Assembly: GCA_036924285.1 (NCBI GenBank)
Contig: JAYKYS010000001.1
Location: forward strand, 4,934,501-4,998,500
Length of the DNA: 64,000 nucleotides
Direction: 5' to 3'
Origin: Asterella californica
Lineage: Eukaryota; Streptophyta; Marchantiopsida; Marchantiales; Aytoniaceae
Positions within the stretch are counted from its first letter, which is position 1. Each line of letters opens with the position of its first letter. Shown here one piece after another: positions 25,501-36,669 of the stretch. The position numbers and the translations under genes were made by a program. The notes beneath the pieces are model-generated. The model was not told the DNA's origin and made no database searches. It was given only the letters and a program-made list of their open reading frames with translations.

Positions 25501-26880
25501 CATTTACTTAACTCTTTCAAGTTTTATATTGGAAAATCATGTATTATATATGTCATACACGAATAAAATCTAATCTAAAATCAATTGTCTAAGATAATCA
25601 TCTCATGATCATTGTCACTACTAATCTTAGCAGATAACTTAAAGTCACTCTTGTATACTATACTTCATCATAAGCATTTGTGACCTCCACAATTTTGAAA
25701 CTCCACCTTCTTCACATCTGCTCTGATAGTCTCAGAAGCTTCGCGATATCGAGCAAAGAGATCACCCCAAGTGCTATAGATGCATGTTCGCAACTCATCT
25801 ATATTTAACTTTCACTTCTCCGTCTCCGTTCGAACTTCTAAACATCTCTTCTTCCCCCTCGGCACTCAACTCGATTCCTCATGAAATATATTCAAGACCC
25901 TTTGTATACCGAAACGTATATCTCTTAGTCGGGAAGAGATCTCTCCGAGATTTTTGTGACTTCCAGTAACTCAACCTCCAACCTACTAACTCATGAAATC
26001 TGAACAGAAAATTTCCTAATCCGAAGAAATGGTGCTGACTATACAAATTTCTAGAGAACTGAAATTTGTATGTTTTGATTTCACTCACGAACGTCTATCC
26101 CTCAACTTTGAAAATTTATATCTCACTCTCTAGTCCTCTTCTTCTCATGATGTTTGTTGTCACTAATAGCTTATCATCCAAGCTACAATCCTTGAAATTT
26201 TCAAAAAAAAGTTGACAGCGACTGTACATAATTTTCAGCGAGCAGAATCTCTAAATCTCATGAATAAATCCCTTAATTTTTGAAATATCATATCTCTTTT
26301 TCTAGACCACCTCTTCTCATGATTTCTGTTGTTCTTGATAGCTTATTAGCCAAGCTACAACTCAGGAAATTTTCACAGAGAAATTAAAAAGACAGAAAAT
26401 ATGACAATGACTGTACAGATTTTCAGAGAGTAAAATTCCTAAACTCTTTAATTTTCCTCCTCTAGTAACTTCTTTCTCCTCCTTTCTCTAAAACTCTTGT
26501 TGCATCCACTCTGAACTCTCCTCAAATCTTTTCTAAGTAAATAAGATATAAAGAACGACCTCGAACGCGTCATAGATTACTACGAGATACACGAAAGATT
26601 CTAAAATGACTAACATCGTGTTAGCTCTTTCTCCCACGAACGTTTGCTCCATGTGCTCTCGCATGATCTCTTTTTGACGAATGTAGAACTGAACTCTAAA
26701 TATTCTTCAACGATCTCTTCAAGTGAGATCTCGACATTAGAACCAGAACTCTCAGCGGTCTTATCGATCAATTATCCCTAATCTCTCAACCTCTACGATA
26801 GTCATCGATCAATCTGCAACATGTCAGGCATGTCTCTCACTCAAGGGTCACCACTGGTGGCTTTGATGGAAGCACACCAT
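25500..26880 (-). pseudogene. Probable 5' untranslated and gag-start region of the minus-strand gypsy element
   Basis: The stretch is AT-rich with no long frame. Near its right end the minus strand reads TGGTGTGCTTCCA (26867-26879), starting with TGG like a primer-binding site. Minus-strand reading just downstream has gag-like fragments (MREHMEQTFVGERANTM). Two similar 60-70 base units around 26110-26230 and 26290-26410 (both containing CTCTTCTCATGATxTxTGTTG) form a degenerate direct repeat. Confidence 0.35.
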
Positions 26881-27700
26881 TAACTTGAAGAGAAAAATGC
26901 TAAATTCAATCATTCACACACCCATAAACTTATAAACTAAAATTCTTCATTCATACGACGTCTCTCAAGTTCTCACTTTTTACAATCTCACTCTCTCTAT
27001 ATTGTTTAGAATGCCATTACGACGATGTGAAAACAAGGACGAGGAGCTCTTCTTTACTCCTCTATTTATACATTATAGGTTGTTACTTTAGTATCTTCTG
27101 GTAACTGAGTTGTAACTATTTTTGTCGAGTTTTTACTAAAATATTATCTAAGATAAAAGCATTAATCACATAGGTTTATTCCTTAGAAGTCAACAACTTC
27201 TAAAAAGATTTTGTAATATTTTCAAGAAATCTTGAATTTCTACCCCTCTCTACACTAAGACTCACTAAAAAGGTTACATGTGGAATCTCTTCTTGTTTTT
27301 AATACCCACAAAGTCAATAACTGTAGGAGACTCCCATCACTAATATCAAGTGAAAAAAGAGATAAGGAATATTTCCCACCTCCTTTTTATCTTTTAGACA
27401 AGATGCCAAGATAGTAGTGTTCACTATTTAGAAAATATCTGAATTCTGTCCAAAAGTACATCTAATTTTAATCATAACTAACTTTAGCTAGTCATGGCTA
27501 ACTTGATACATCCTTAAAGTACTTGGGCAGCAAATAAACATTTTCCAGACTTAGTTATAACTAAACACCTTACTAATAGATAATCTTCCTATATGTAACA
27601 TAGATCGTTACAGAACTAACTATTTCAAACTAAGCACTAAAACCAAAACCCCATCACCATACGTGACCACTGCTGCCGTAACTCAGCTCATACTGAGCTA
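26880..27700 (-). repeat. Candidate 5' LTR promoter region of the minus-strand element
   Basis: The minus strand has a TATA box (TATAAATA, plus-strand 27063-27070) followed by a purine-rich leader and, 180 bases on, the candidate primer-binding site. This order fits U3-R-U5. Clean TG...CA ends matching the 3' LTR start were not found, so limits are estimates. Confidence 0.35.
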
Positions 27701-27707
27701 ATCTATC

Positions 27708-27956
27708 TGTAACCATCATTAGTAGCTATAGTTAGAGCTAGAAAAGCTCAACATCGGCTAAGTGGATCTCACTTGTTGATGAAATCATGTGATACATCAG
27801 CAATCCATGTACTAGTAGGTAGATCTCTCTTGCTAGATGGATAAGATGTCATGTCAGCAATTCGTGTGTTAGTTGTGTTAGTACACGTTAGCAATCCGTG
27901 TGCTAGTTAGTGTGTTAGTTGTGCACTACTGGTTTGTCTCTTACTCGAGTGTTACA
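27708..27956 (+). repeat. 5' LTR of a plus-strand gypsy element
   Basis: The 249-bp LTR starts TGTAACCATC and ends GAGTGTTACA, giving a 6-bp terminal inverted repeat TGTAAC/GTTACA. A primer-binding site follows at once. Its first 61 bases match the truncated LTR at 21583 in the opposite orientation. Confidence 0.7.
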
Positions 27957-27958
27957 AT

Positions 27959-27970
27959 TGATATCAGAGC
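27959..27970 (+). other. Primer-binding site for initiator Met tRNA
   Basis: TGATATCAGAGC, two bases after the LTR, differs by one base from TGGTATCAGAGC, the common plant initiator-Met-tRNA site. It fixes the orientation of the element as plus. Confidence 0.75.
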
Positions 27971-30560
27971 TAGTTCATTTTTCATATGAGTGAGAGTTTG
28001 TTAGAGACTGATAGTGATCAATGAGATGCAAGTAGAGAGAGAGTGGATAATTGAAGATGCAAGAAATCGACAGACAGAGATTGAGAGAAGCACTAGATTT
28101 TTCATTTCCTAATGAGTTTCTTGTGAGGTTTATTTCTTGTGAGAGAGTTAGATTTTGTCAGTTCTTGGTCGTCAACTTTGGAGCTGTCTTCATGATCTAA
28201 GTCATGGAGTCACCGTTTCTCATCATTTTGCCCATGGTTACCTACGGAGCAACATGGAATTGTGTTTTGTTCATTTAGTTATAGATGGATCTTAACAGAC
28301 CACCTTCTAAGAGTTTTAACACCGCCTGTCATATTCATTATATTTGTAAGACAAAGGTGGAATTTCGAGAGTTCATTGTGAGACAGTTTGGAGAGGGAAT
28401 TTTTCAAAGAGTGATAGTGTCACCACTACCGTGTAGCATCATTCGTCCGGAATTGACAAATTTTTGTTTGTGTATTTTATTGAGAGTTAGGAGATTGTGA
28501 GAGTGTGAGAAAGTAAAGAAGATGACTTGGATGGTCAGTCCTAGCGTTAATGGTCCAAGGACTGAATGACCTGAAGATGGCAGTTCAAGACAATCCTAAC
28601 AGTATGCAATTATTGCGAATGAGATTGCTCTAGTGAAGTCCAACAAAGGAGCAATGGAGTTGGATAATCAACCTCAAGGGGAGGTAGAAGAAACAAAAGA
28701 AACGTCTAGGAGGAGACAACAAGAGACACAAGCGACAACAAGAGTCAAGGAGATGGAAGATCAATCTACATTACTATCACGAATGAGCAAGACATGTAAA
28801 GTTGAGCCCCTTAAAGAAGTCGAGTGAAAGGAAAATTAGAAGGATGGATCTTGAGGATGAACATGCATTTGTCACATATGTCACAAGAATGTTTGCTCGA
28901 TCATACTTAATGGATAAAACTCTCACTTGGTATATAATGCGGGTAAAAGTATATTGTCCACTCAATGGTTGAGAAGATGCAACAACATGAATAGAAGTTC
29001 AAAGGACTAGAAAATTAGAGTTATAAACATTCCTCAAGGTTTAGATGTCATAGTAAGTGTCGGTGAGAGCTCAAGATAGATTACCGTTGAGTTTGAAGAC
29101 ACTAGCACAAAAACTCAAGTAGAATCTTCTAGGAGAAGAATAGAAATCGACTTATGGTGTTATTTCTGTAGAGGATTGGAACATAAAGTGTTGAATTGTC
29201 CAACTAGGATCAGAGCAGAGAGATCTAAAGGAAAGCGAGAGTTTACTGATTTGAGTCTTCGAGTGGATCCATCTTTGTCATCTCCATTTAATCTTCTAAG
29301 AGATAATCCTTGTCCAAGTTGTGGAGTTGGGTGATCTGTCAAGAGGACACAAGTGCGTAGATGTGATCACTCTACTTACGTTAGTAGTTGAGAAGTTAGA
29401 CGAGACTCAGAGAGTTGAGACGGAGAAGTTATCGACTTCAAAGGAGGACTCGGCTGAGTTATGATGGAGATCGTCATTTGGATGACGAAGAAGATGGTAA
29501 TGCAACTCAAGCTCATGATTACCTTGGGAGAAAAAAGGACAAAAGAGGTGTTGTTACAATCATTTTCTTTCATTTTATCTATGGTAGATTATTCTCGAAT
29601 GAAATTGGTGATGTTTGTACTCTTTTAGCGAGTCGTTATTGAGTAAAGATTAGAAGAGCACAAAAATTAGTTACAAGATGAGGAAACTACTAGCGTTTCA
29701 TGGGAAGGACAATAAAGATGTAGAGCTGTTTGTTCAAGACTTCAAGAGGAGTTGCATCAAAAATAATGTGAGAAGGAAAGAAGAGTGGGTGTTGTTACTA
29801 CGTGGAAGATTTTGGAAGATTTTGCTCTCACGTGGTATGAAGACCGAGTGAAGAGCAAAACACATGATGTAGTTGAGGACACATGAGAGACATTGAATAA
29901 CGCACTCATCGAAGAGTTGCTTCCAAAAGAGAGTGATGAAAAGTTCATCATGGAGCTCACTCATCTGAAGCAACGGGATGACGAGAAAGTTCGATAGTAT
30001 GTCGAAATGATGGATAAGTTGGAGCAACGATTTCATACAGTCTTACAAAAGAGTGGAGACAACGTGGAGCTAACGATGGCGAGGATTGGAGCAGTGCTGA
30101 CCAAGAACTTGGTGGGAGGATTAAGGCCCTCGTTTAAACCCAAGTGAGGTATGAGAAGTCAACAACCAAAGCGGAGGTCATCAAGATTGCGACAAATATG
30201 GAGGAGAGTTTAGATGAAAGAGATCTCATCCAACCTCATCATGCCGCTTTGGTGTCGACTCTGACTCTTGGTGTATCCACAACGATAACATATGCATCAT
30301 CACAATTGGTGATCTCTTCAACGTCATCTCATATTCCAACGGTGGTGTCACGACCGTTTGTCCCTACAGCGATGTCTACTACCATCTCAGATTTTCATGC
30401 CGAGTTGAAGAGCATCACTGATATTCTTGCTGATCTCAAGATAAACGTGGTGCAGCTACGAGAATGGAGGTACAAAGATGGAGGAGAAGGTCAAAGGGAT
30501 TATGACAACAATCCCAACTGAGAAAATCAAGGTAACTTTGGAGGCAACCACATGCTAGAC
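27971..30560 (+). pseudogene. Degenerate gag region of the plus-strand element
   Basis: No long frame survives, but gag signatures remain. A CCHC zinc knuckle CYFCRGLEHKVLNC (C-x2-C-x4-H-x4-C) lies at about 29158-29200. MRKLLAFHGKDNKDVELFVQ and DFKRSC lie near 29680-29750, and MELTHLKQRDDEKVR near 29950. A knuckle lying before the matrix-like region is unusual and may mean two nested gag remnants. The 125-codon frame at 30144-30521 (Thr/Ser-rich) is part of the same wreck. Confidence 0.6.
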
Positions 30561-30797
30561 TTGTAGAAATTCTCATCTCCAACAAAAATGTCTTAACAAC
30601 AAAGCAAGGTGGTTTACTAAAACTGTTAGAATGAATGTTGGTGGAAGAACTCCATCACAAGCACGAGACAAGAGAGTTTACTATTGATGTAGTGCGAGAT
30701 CTCATCTATGAGAAAAAAGAAAGCTCGAACTCTTCTCATGCACCGGTGGAGCTTCTAGCTCAAGAAAAGAAAAAGAACTTGATTTTCTGATAAATCG

Positions 30798-31550
30798 GTG
30801 TTCATGGAGGAGTCACCAAGTAGAAGTACTCGCGCAAATAATGTTTCGTGTACACCAAGAGAACCAAGAAGGAAGTTGAGGATGGCGGATTTCACTATTT
30901 CGTCTTTTCAAACGGGTTATGATGTGGTTGAAGATGTGGGTGCTCAAAAAACCAACATCACGATTGGACGACTGATTGCACTCAATCCCAGTTTGCGAAG
31001 AGAACTCGGAGGAGGACTGAGTTCTAAGAGAAGTAAGAAGAAAAAATCCAAGCGTAAGACATCAAAGCTCGTGAAAGTTGGTGTGGTGGATGTGCATGCT
31101 TCTGAGGTATGCACTAGGGCTTCAAAGATTGATGTCCGGTTGAATGATCACTATGTCTCTAACGTGTTGGTGGATGGAGGATCGGCTGTAAATGCTATAT
31201 CCGAGAGGTTGATGAAGAAGTTGAGGATGGAACCAACTCGTCCGGCTAGCATTGTTGTGAGAATGGCTAACAAGAAACGAGTAAGACCTCTTGGTGTGTT
31301 AGAGGAGGTGGTTGTGTCTGTGATGCGAGTACAAACATTGATGTCCTTCCAAGTGCTAAAGGACTCTAGTTATGATTTGCTCCTAGGTATGTCTTGGTTG
31401 AGAGCTATGCGTATCATAGTTAGGTGGCACAAAGAATATTTATGGTTTGGGCCTAGAGATCATAAAGTGATAGTACCTCTCTCAAGTGTTGGAGTTGTGA
31501 CTTCTAACGTTGATAGACCCCCTAGTGACAATAGAGAATCTGATACGTAA
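30798..31550 (+). CDS. Retropepsin-like protease ORF of the plus-strand element
   Basis: The frame of 250 residues is intact. Residues 41-70 (YDVVEDVGAQKTNITIGRLI) are the linker found before gypsy proteases. A Lys/Arg-rich patch spans 77-91. The aspartic protease fold has its active site as VLVDGGSAVNAIS (Asp126-Gly-Gly) and the conserved LLLGMSWL at 194-201. In the family this dimeric enzyme cuts the Gag-Pol polyprotein. DGG in place of DSG/DTG occurs in plant retropepsins. No reverse transcriptase follows, so the element cannot move alone; the ORF's survival amid decayed gag is notable. Confidence 0.75.
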   Translation: MFMEESPSRSTRANNVSCTPREPRRKLRMADFTISSFQTGYDVVEDVGAQKTNITIGRLIALNPSLRRELGGGLSSKRSKKKKSKRKTSKLVKVGVVDVHASEVCTRASKIDVRLNDHYVSNVLVDGGSAVNAISERLMKKLRMEPTRPASIVVRMANKKRVRPLGVLEEVVVSVMRVQTLMSFQVLKDSSYDLLLGMSWLRAMRIIVRWHKEYLWFGPRDHKVIVPLSSVGVVTSNVDRPPSDNRESDT

Positions 31551-33100
31551 AGTGATCAGAGTGTCTCAAAGGTAGATACGAGAGATTCTTATGATCAAAA
31601 ATCCTCGTCGGATGATGAAAGATTCGGTCGAGAGGAATCATTACATCAACTTAGTGCTATTGACTTGTTTCCTCGACCAACAGTGGAAAAAGACCTTGAC
31701 AAAGAAGAGTTGAGTGAGATAGAGACTGTGAGATGCAAACTTGGACTTCAAAGTCTTCAGAAGGACGAACGATAATCATCATTTGTGGCTCGACGTCAAT
31801 AAAAGGAACAAAATAATTTTGTTTTCTTTCACTTGGATTTCCCACGAAGATTTCATCTCTCCACATCAACTCTTCGACCATCTCTGAGCTAACATATCCT
31901 CTCCTTGCTGTGTTCTTGATGTTTCTCTCATAGATGATTCTTCTTTAAACCCAATACCATGGTTGGTACATGATCAGAAACCATCTTGTAGTCGTTTACC
32001 TTCCATTATATCCCAACCGTCTTCAAGCATCTCTGAAATTTTCTTCCAATATTCAATGAGATAGTCATCGACATTCTATTTCTGATCTTCATCTTCTATT
32101 CTCTTTTCAATCTCACGCAAGGGTTTACGGTTTACGGTTTAAGGTTCTCAAGCATTTTCGTGATACAGCATGTTGAAAATCTCACAGCATCGAAACTTAC
32201 ACATTTCATGATAGTTTTGCACTTGGCTTGTAGTCTACAATTTATTTGCTTGAGAGAGTCCAGACTTAGCGAAGGGGACCATGTGAAATGCAATGTATCA
32301 TCCCACAAAGTTCTAGACCGAGTGCGTACCAAAATTATCTCTACCAAGTGCCAAAGTTCGCTGGAAAAACTCTCACGTCCATCCTTAGAGAGCACTAGTT
32401 GCAACAACTCACAACTGATCATAACTAGAAGATTTTGTCTTTTTTCAAGTATCGCTCTTGTCTTACGACAATAGAGTTACAAGAAGATGTGGATAAAAAT
32501 GCAAAATTGAGTATGATCGAGGATGAATATCTAATCCGGATGTCTAAACAAGCTCGAAGGACAAGAGAGATAGACAATATGGTATCCGTTTTGAACGAAG
32601 CACATGTTGGTGTACCAACACATAGACATATGAACTTGTACGATCATGCGGTGAATCAATGACAAAAGATCGGAGTGGATGAGATTTTTGGTACAGAAAA
32701 TGAACTCATCAAGTTATCACTTCCATTATAAGAACGATATCAAATATTCACAAAGAATACTTAGATGTTGTTCAATTATATATGTGTATCTTCAATCTGA
32801 TGCAAGACAAAGCCCTCAATCGACTATGAAAAGAGTTAGTATTTGCGGGTTGAACAATCGCGCATTTAACTAATATAATAGCAGATATCAAAATGTTTGT
32901 TCAGACACTATACGAGTTAATGGATTTGATGGATCCAAAAAGGGATCACGAATAAGAGCTACGGGAGATCATCCAACATATCATCTGTAGACAGAAGGGA
33001 GGAAACGATGCAGAATCTTAACCTTCCGAGTGACCAAAATTTTCGACGAATCAAGACGATTTGGTAAGAAAGAAGACGGATGACTAAAGAATGTCATCAA
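31551..33100 (+). other. 3' remainder of the plus-strand element and flank, no RT found
   Basis: The reading after the protease stop continues acidic (KSSSDDERFGREESLHQLSA) to about 31770, then breaks down. I looked for RT, RNase H and integrase motifs in all frames to 33100 and saw none. Around 32116-32140 is a short run of GGTTTAC units. The small ORF at 32435-32662 has no known motif. Confidence 0.4.
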
Positions 33101-33117
33101 TCAAAGAAGGAGGTAAA

Positions 33118-33582
33118 TGCTATCTTAGTCTTCATCTAAAACTTATCGGACGATCCAGAAGGTATCATCCGGATGTCATTACAAATTAATACTGGAAAAA
33201 TGTTCGGATGGATATAGTAAGATTGTCCAAAATTGTATTGTATTTTTGGAGTGGTTACCGGATATGGATTAGCCCGGATGGTTATTCTTACGGATTGATA
33301 TTTGGATACATCCAACGATTAGATATTTAGATAGTTCTTGATCTTGACCTAACGGTCTATAAACGTGTTGCTAAACGATTAGTATATAAGGGGTCTTGTC
33401 TCTGAGGATCGCATTTTTTATCAATCAATCAAGTGTATAGAGAAATTATGTATAGAGAGGGTTTATAGTTTTGGGAGAAACTTGTATACTGAATCTGAAT
33501 GCATGATTGATAGTGAATTCAATGTTTGGATCGATTGATAAGAGACTCTTACGTTCTAGTGTAGATCACGAGTAACATAGCA
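33118..33582 (+). repeat. Candidate 3' LTR
   Basis: It starts TGCTATCT directly after a purine run AAAGAAGGAGG (33103-33113) and ends ACATAGCA, so the ends form a TGCTAT/ATAGCA inverted repeat. Inside is a TATA box (TATATAAG, 33383-33390). No second copy lies in the window and the flanking five bases do not match, so a solo LTR is unlikely. It would belong to a truncated plus-strand element. Confidence 0.4.
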
Positions 33583-33589
33583 TCTAACC

Positions 33590-35710
33590 TTCTTGGGTTC
33601 CTTTAACCGCATTGTTTTCAATATTCACAATTTAAATTTATAAGAAAGTGAATTTTTTAAACACTACTTTTCTAGTTTTCACTCTTCGGTTTAAATGAAA
33701 ACAAAGGAGGGATGCAAAGCAGGATTAGATCCTCCTTCATACATGTAGCGTGGCCCAATGGGAGAGAAGTTATAGTTATAATTTGAATTAATTAAGTAAA
33801 CAAATATATAAAAAAAGGAATAGTAATTAACATTAAAGTTCATTTGGATTTCAGCTTACAGGAAACTATCGTTCTAGGTCACAACTATGCCAGATTTTGT
33901 TCCAATTGTTTTTTTTTTTTTAAACTGAAGTATTTGTCATGGATTACTAGCAAATAACTGAGCACAAGCATGAGTTCCTCCTTTGATTACTTCGGTGGTA
34001 TATATTATGATTTCTGTTTTAAATTGTCTTCTTGGTCTCGATGTTTCCAACTGGCATCTTGCAGGGGAATCATACAATTGAAACATGGGTTGGAGCAGAA
34101 CACAATATTTCTTCAACTCAGAGAACACTACAAGGAAAAAAGAATATTTTATTTTATGCTTTTATATTCATATTCAAGGTTTAAAAGTTAAAAAGTGTAT
34201 TTCAATAGATCTTGAAATATAGATAAATATTTATAAAAACATTGGTTAGCGAATAAAACCGGTAACTATAGTTTGTTTATGACACTGTATACTTGTTATC
34301 ATTGTCTTGCGACCCGATGTCGTGCGTGTTCTTCTTTTAGTATAATCAAGAGGTACGAATATTTAAATTTGATAGAATATAGTAATCAAAATTATAAGTA
34401 TTTATTTATAATTCTACATTATAAAATACACAAAATCTTAAAGTACTATAAAAATTTATATATTGTTTTCTCATTAAGGTATTAACAATAAAACTTTAGA
34501 TTATTACAATTACTTTACAATTCGTTCTCAGGTATTATGGTACTTCTGTGAAGAGTAAGGGCATATGGCTTTGAATGGATGTTCTTGCAACTATTAGAAT
34601 AGTCATCGTAATGATTCAAATAGTTTCGGTCTAAATATCAAGGGTTCATATCAATCTATTTGTCTAAAACATATGTGAGCAGCATTTTGATTAGAATCAT
34701 TTTTTGAAGCAATTTCTCAAAAGACATATATATTTTAAATATCTATAAGTAAAACATAATTCTTCAACTTTAATTGAGTTACGTAATATTTTTTTTAAAT
34801 CAAGTAATTTGTATGTTGAGTTACCTTCACTCCACTTTAAAAGACATTTCGACTCAAACCCGACTTAAGAACATGAGCAGAGTATATAACAGGCAGAAAC
34901 TTATAGCATTTGTTTTGACTTATCTATCATTCATTGTATAGATGTTGGAACCAAAGTCTCCATTAAAGCGCGAGCAAAGTCTATTTGGCACGTTCTAGGT
35001 TCACAATAAGCATCGCAAATCAAGCACAATACTTTTATACCGACATCCATGAAGATATTTATTCCTTCCTTGTTCACTAACAAATTGATGAAGTAAACTT
35101 ACGTCTTTATGGTCACGTGTTTCCTTTTATCTTGGTGAGAAAACGTTTACTTGTCATGCGACCTCTCTTAGGACAAGCCACATAAATCATTAGGGTTAAT
35201 ATAGTCCTCCGATACACCGTCTTTAAATACCATAAACTCAACATGCCCCCTCTTCAATGTGTGTCAAAATGCATCATATACATTTTAAATGAATTTGAGG
35301 TATGGAAATATGCATAGCAGTGGCGGTTCCGTTCAGAGGGAAGGCAAGGACAAGCGGGAAAAGCGTTTAGAAATTCTTGTTCGTGATTCGTGCATCTCTG
35401 GTTTTCTGACTGCATTTCGGTTTTCTGAGTATTGATAAAATGTATTTAGGAAAGAACAAAAATTTTTTGTTCGAGCAAAGAGGTATCGGGGAGAAAATAT
35501 CCACGAGACGAGATAGACCAGCTTCAGATTAGAAACGTAAATTTAAACTATTTTTATAATAAAGTCAAAGCAAATGAACACCTAGACTATTCAGTTTTCA
35601 AAATGAGATTTGTTTTTAAATATTTGAATTATTCATTTTTATAAATAAAGTCTTACGACACCTGTACAAAACGAACACATACAGTATGAGTCACAATAAA
35701 ACTGTACGAA
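33590..35710. other. Very AT-rich intergenic DNA, no gene
   Basis: Poly(A/T) tracts and short frames only (for example 34273-34485, dominated by AT-rich codons). No repeat boundary or RNA gene was recognised. Confidence 0.5.
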
Positions 35711-35714
35711 GAAG

Positions 35715-36050
35715 CATGCTCGATGCGGTACGTTTTTATGTTACATGAAATTTTATAATAGTTATATGAATATTCTAGACTTAGTATAATAAAAATCAAA
35801 ATTAATAAATTAAGTATTATATGTTAGTTATCCAAAAACAGTAGAGATGTTGTTGAAAAACCCATAAGTGCTATGCACCTCTACGCGCTTCAGAAGGTAC
35901 AAGTGCAGGAGTCTACAACACTAAAACGAAATATTAATAAATACATTCATTTATTACCTAACCCTTTCCGTCGGAAGGGTTAGGTAATAAATAATATATT
36001 TATGACCTCTTCCATCTTCAGATGGAAGAGGTGAATATGCAGGCTTGCCT
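35715..36050 (-). repeat. AT-rich foldback repeat, copy 4 (inverted)
   Basis: Reverse orientation relative to copies 1-3. The central foldback is TTATTACCTAACCCTTTCC (35951-35969) against GGAAGGGTTAGGTAATAA (35973-35990), a near-perfect stem with a 3-base loop. The minus strand reads GCACTTGTACCTTCTGAAGC and ends CATCGAGCATG. A second palindrome, CTCTTCCATC-TTCA-GATGGAAGAG, lies at 36002-36025. Confidence 0.65.
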
Positions 36051-36349
36051 GAGTCAAGGTGAAAACTTTATAGTCATTGCCAAAACTTCCGGATTTACTT
36101 TGTGTCTTCGGAATGTTTAACTTAAAGGCCTAAAAAGGCCCTAGTATTTACAACAAAATATAGTGACTAACTAAAGCTCATACTGATCATGCATGACACT
36201 GTCATTTGTGCATAAATACTAAAACTCTCGGATATATCACTTCGGCTCACGACATAAAGTCAGTTTTTATTTAGAACAAGATTTATGTAGGTTGTATCAA
36301 AACTATATGATATTTAATACAACATAATACAGAATTTTAATCACTTTCA

Positions 36350-36410
36350 GATTTCTAGACACTTAGATCCTATAAAAATAAATAAATAGGATCTAAGTGT
36401 CTCAGAAATC
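36350..36410. repeat. Long inverted repeat (stem-loop)
   Basis: GATTTCTAGACACTTAGATC (36350 onward, arm to 36373) pairs with GATCTAAGTGTCTCAGAAATC (arm 36386-36410) with one bulged base and a 12-base A-rich loop. It could be a small foldback element or a hairpin RNA source. No TSD was found. Confidence 0.6.
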
Positions 36411-36489
36411 ATCAGATTCTGAGAATTATCTTTTCTTGATCTTTTAATTTGAGTTACTAATGATAAATATTATTACCTGTCCTTTGGAT

Positions 36490-36660
36490 TTTTTGTGGAC
36501 CATGGGACTGTCCATGTGAGTCTACCACAGCGGGATTCGGACAAGAAGCTCCATTAAGAATTTGCAATAGCATGCTCTTCCAACCATACCCGCAAGGGAT
36601 TGAACTCACAATCTTTCTCTTAGAGAACTATGAGCTAAATCACTTGAGACATCTATCTTC
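36490..36660 (-). mobile_element. tRNA-like SINE candidate
   Basis: On the minus strand a tRNA-like head shows an A-box-like GATTTAGCTCATAG and, 30 bases on, a B box GAGTTCAATCCC close to the GGTTCRANTCC consensus. This is followed by about 90 bases of unrelated body ending near CCACAAAAAATCC. Such a head with a non-tRNA body is the SINE layout, transcribed by RNA polymerase III. It is flanked by two related segments (36394-36473 and 36698-36775). There is no clear poly(A) tail or exact TSD. Confidence 0.45.
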
Positions 36661-36669
36661 AAGCAAGCA

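Noticed and set aside
25700..25730. CTGCTCTGATAG as a minus-strand Met-tRNA primer site
   Set aside because: Only nine bases match and no LTR end lies next to it.
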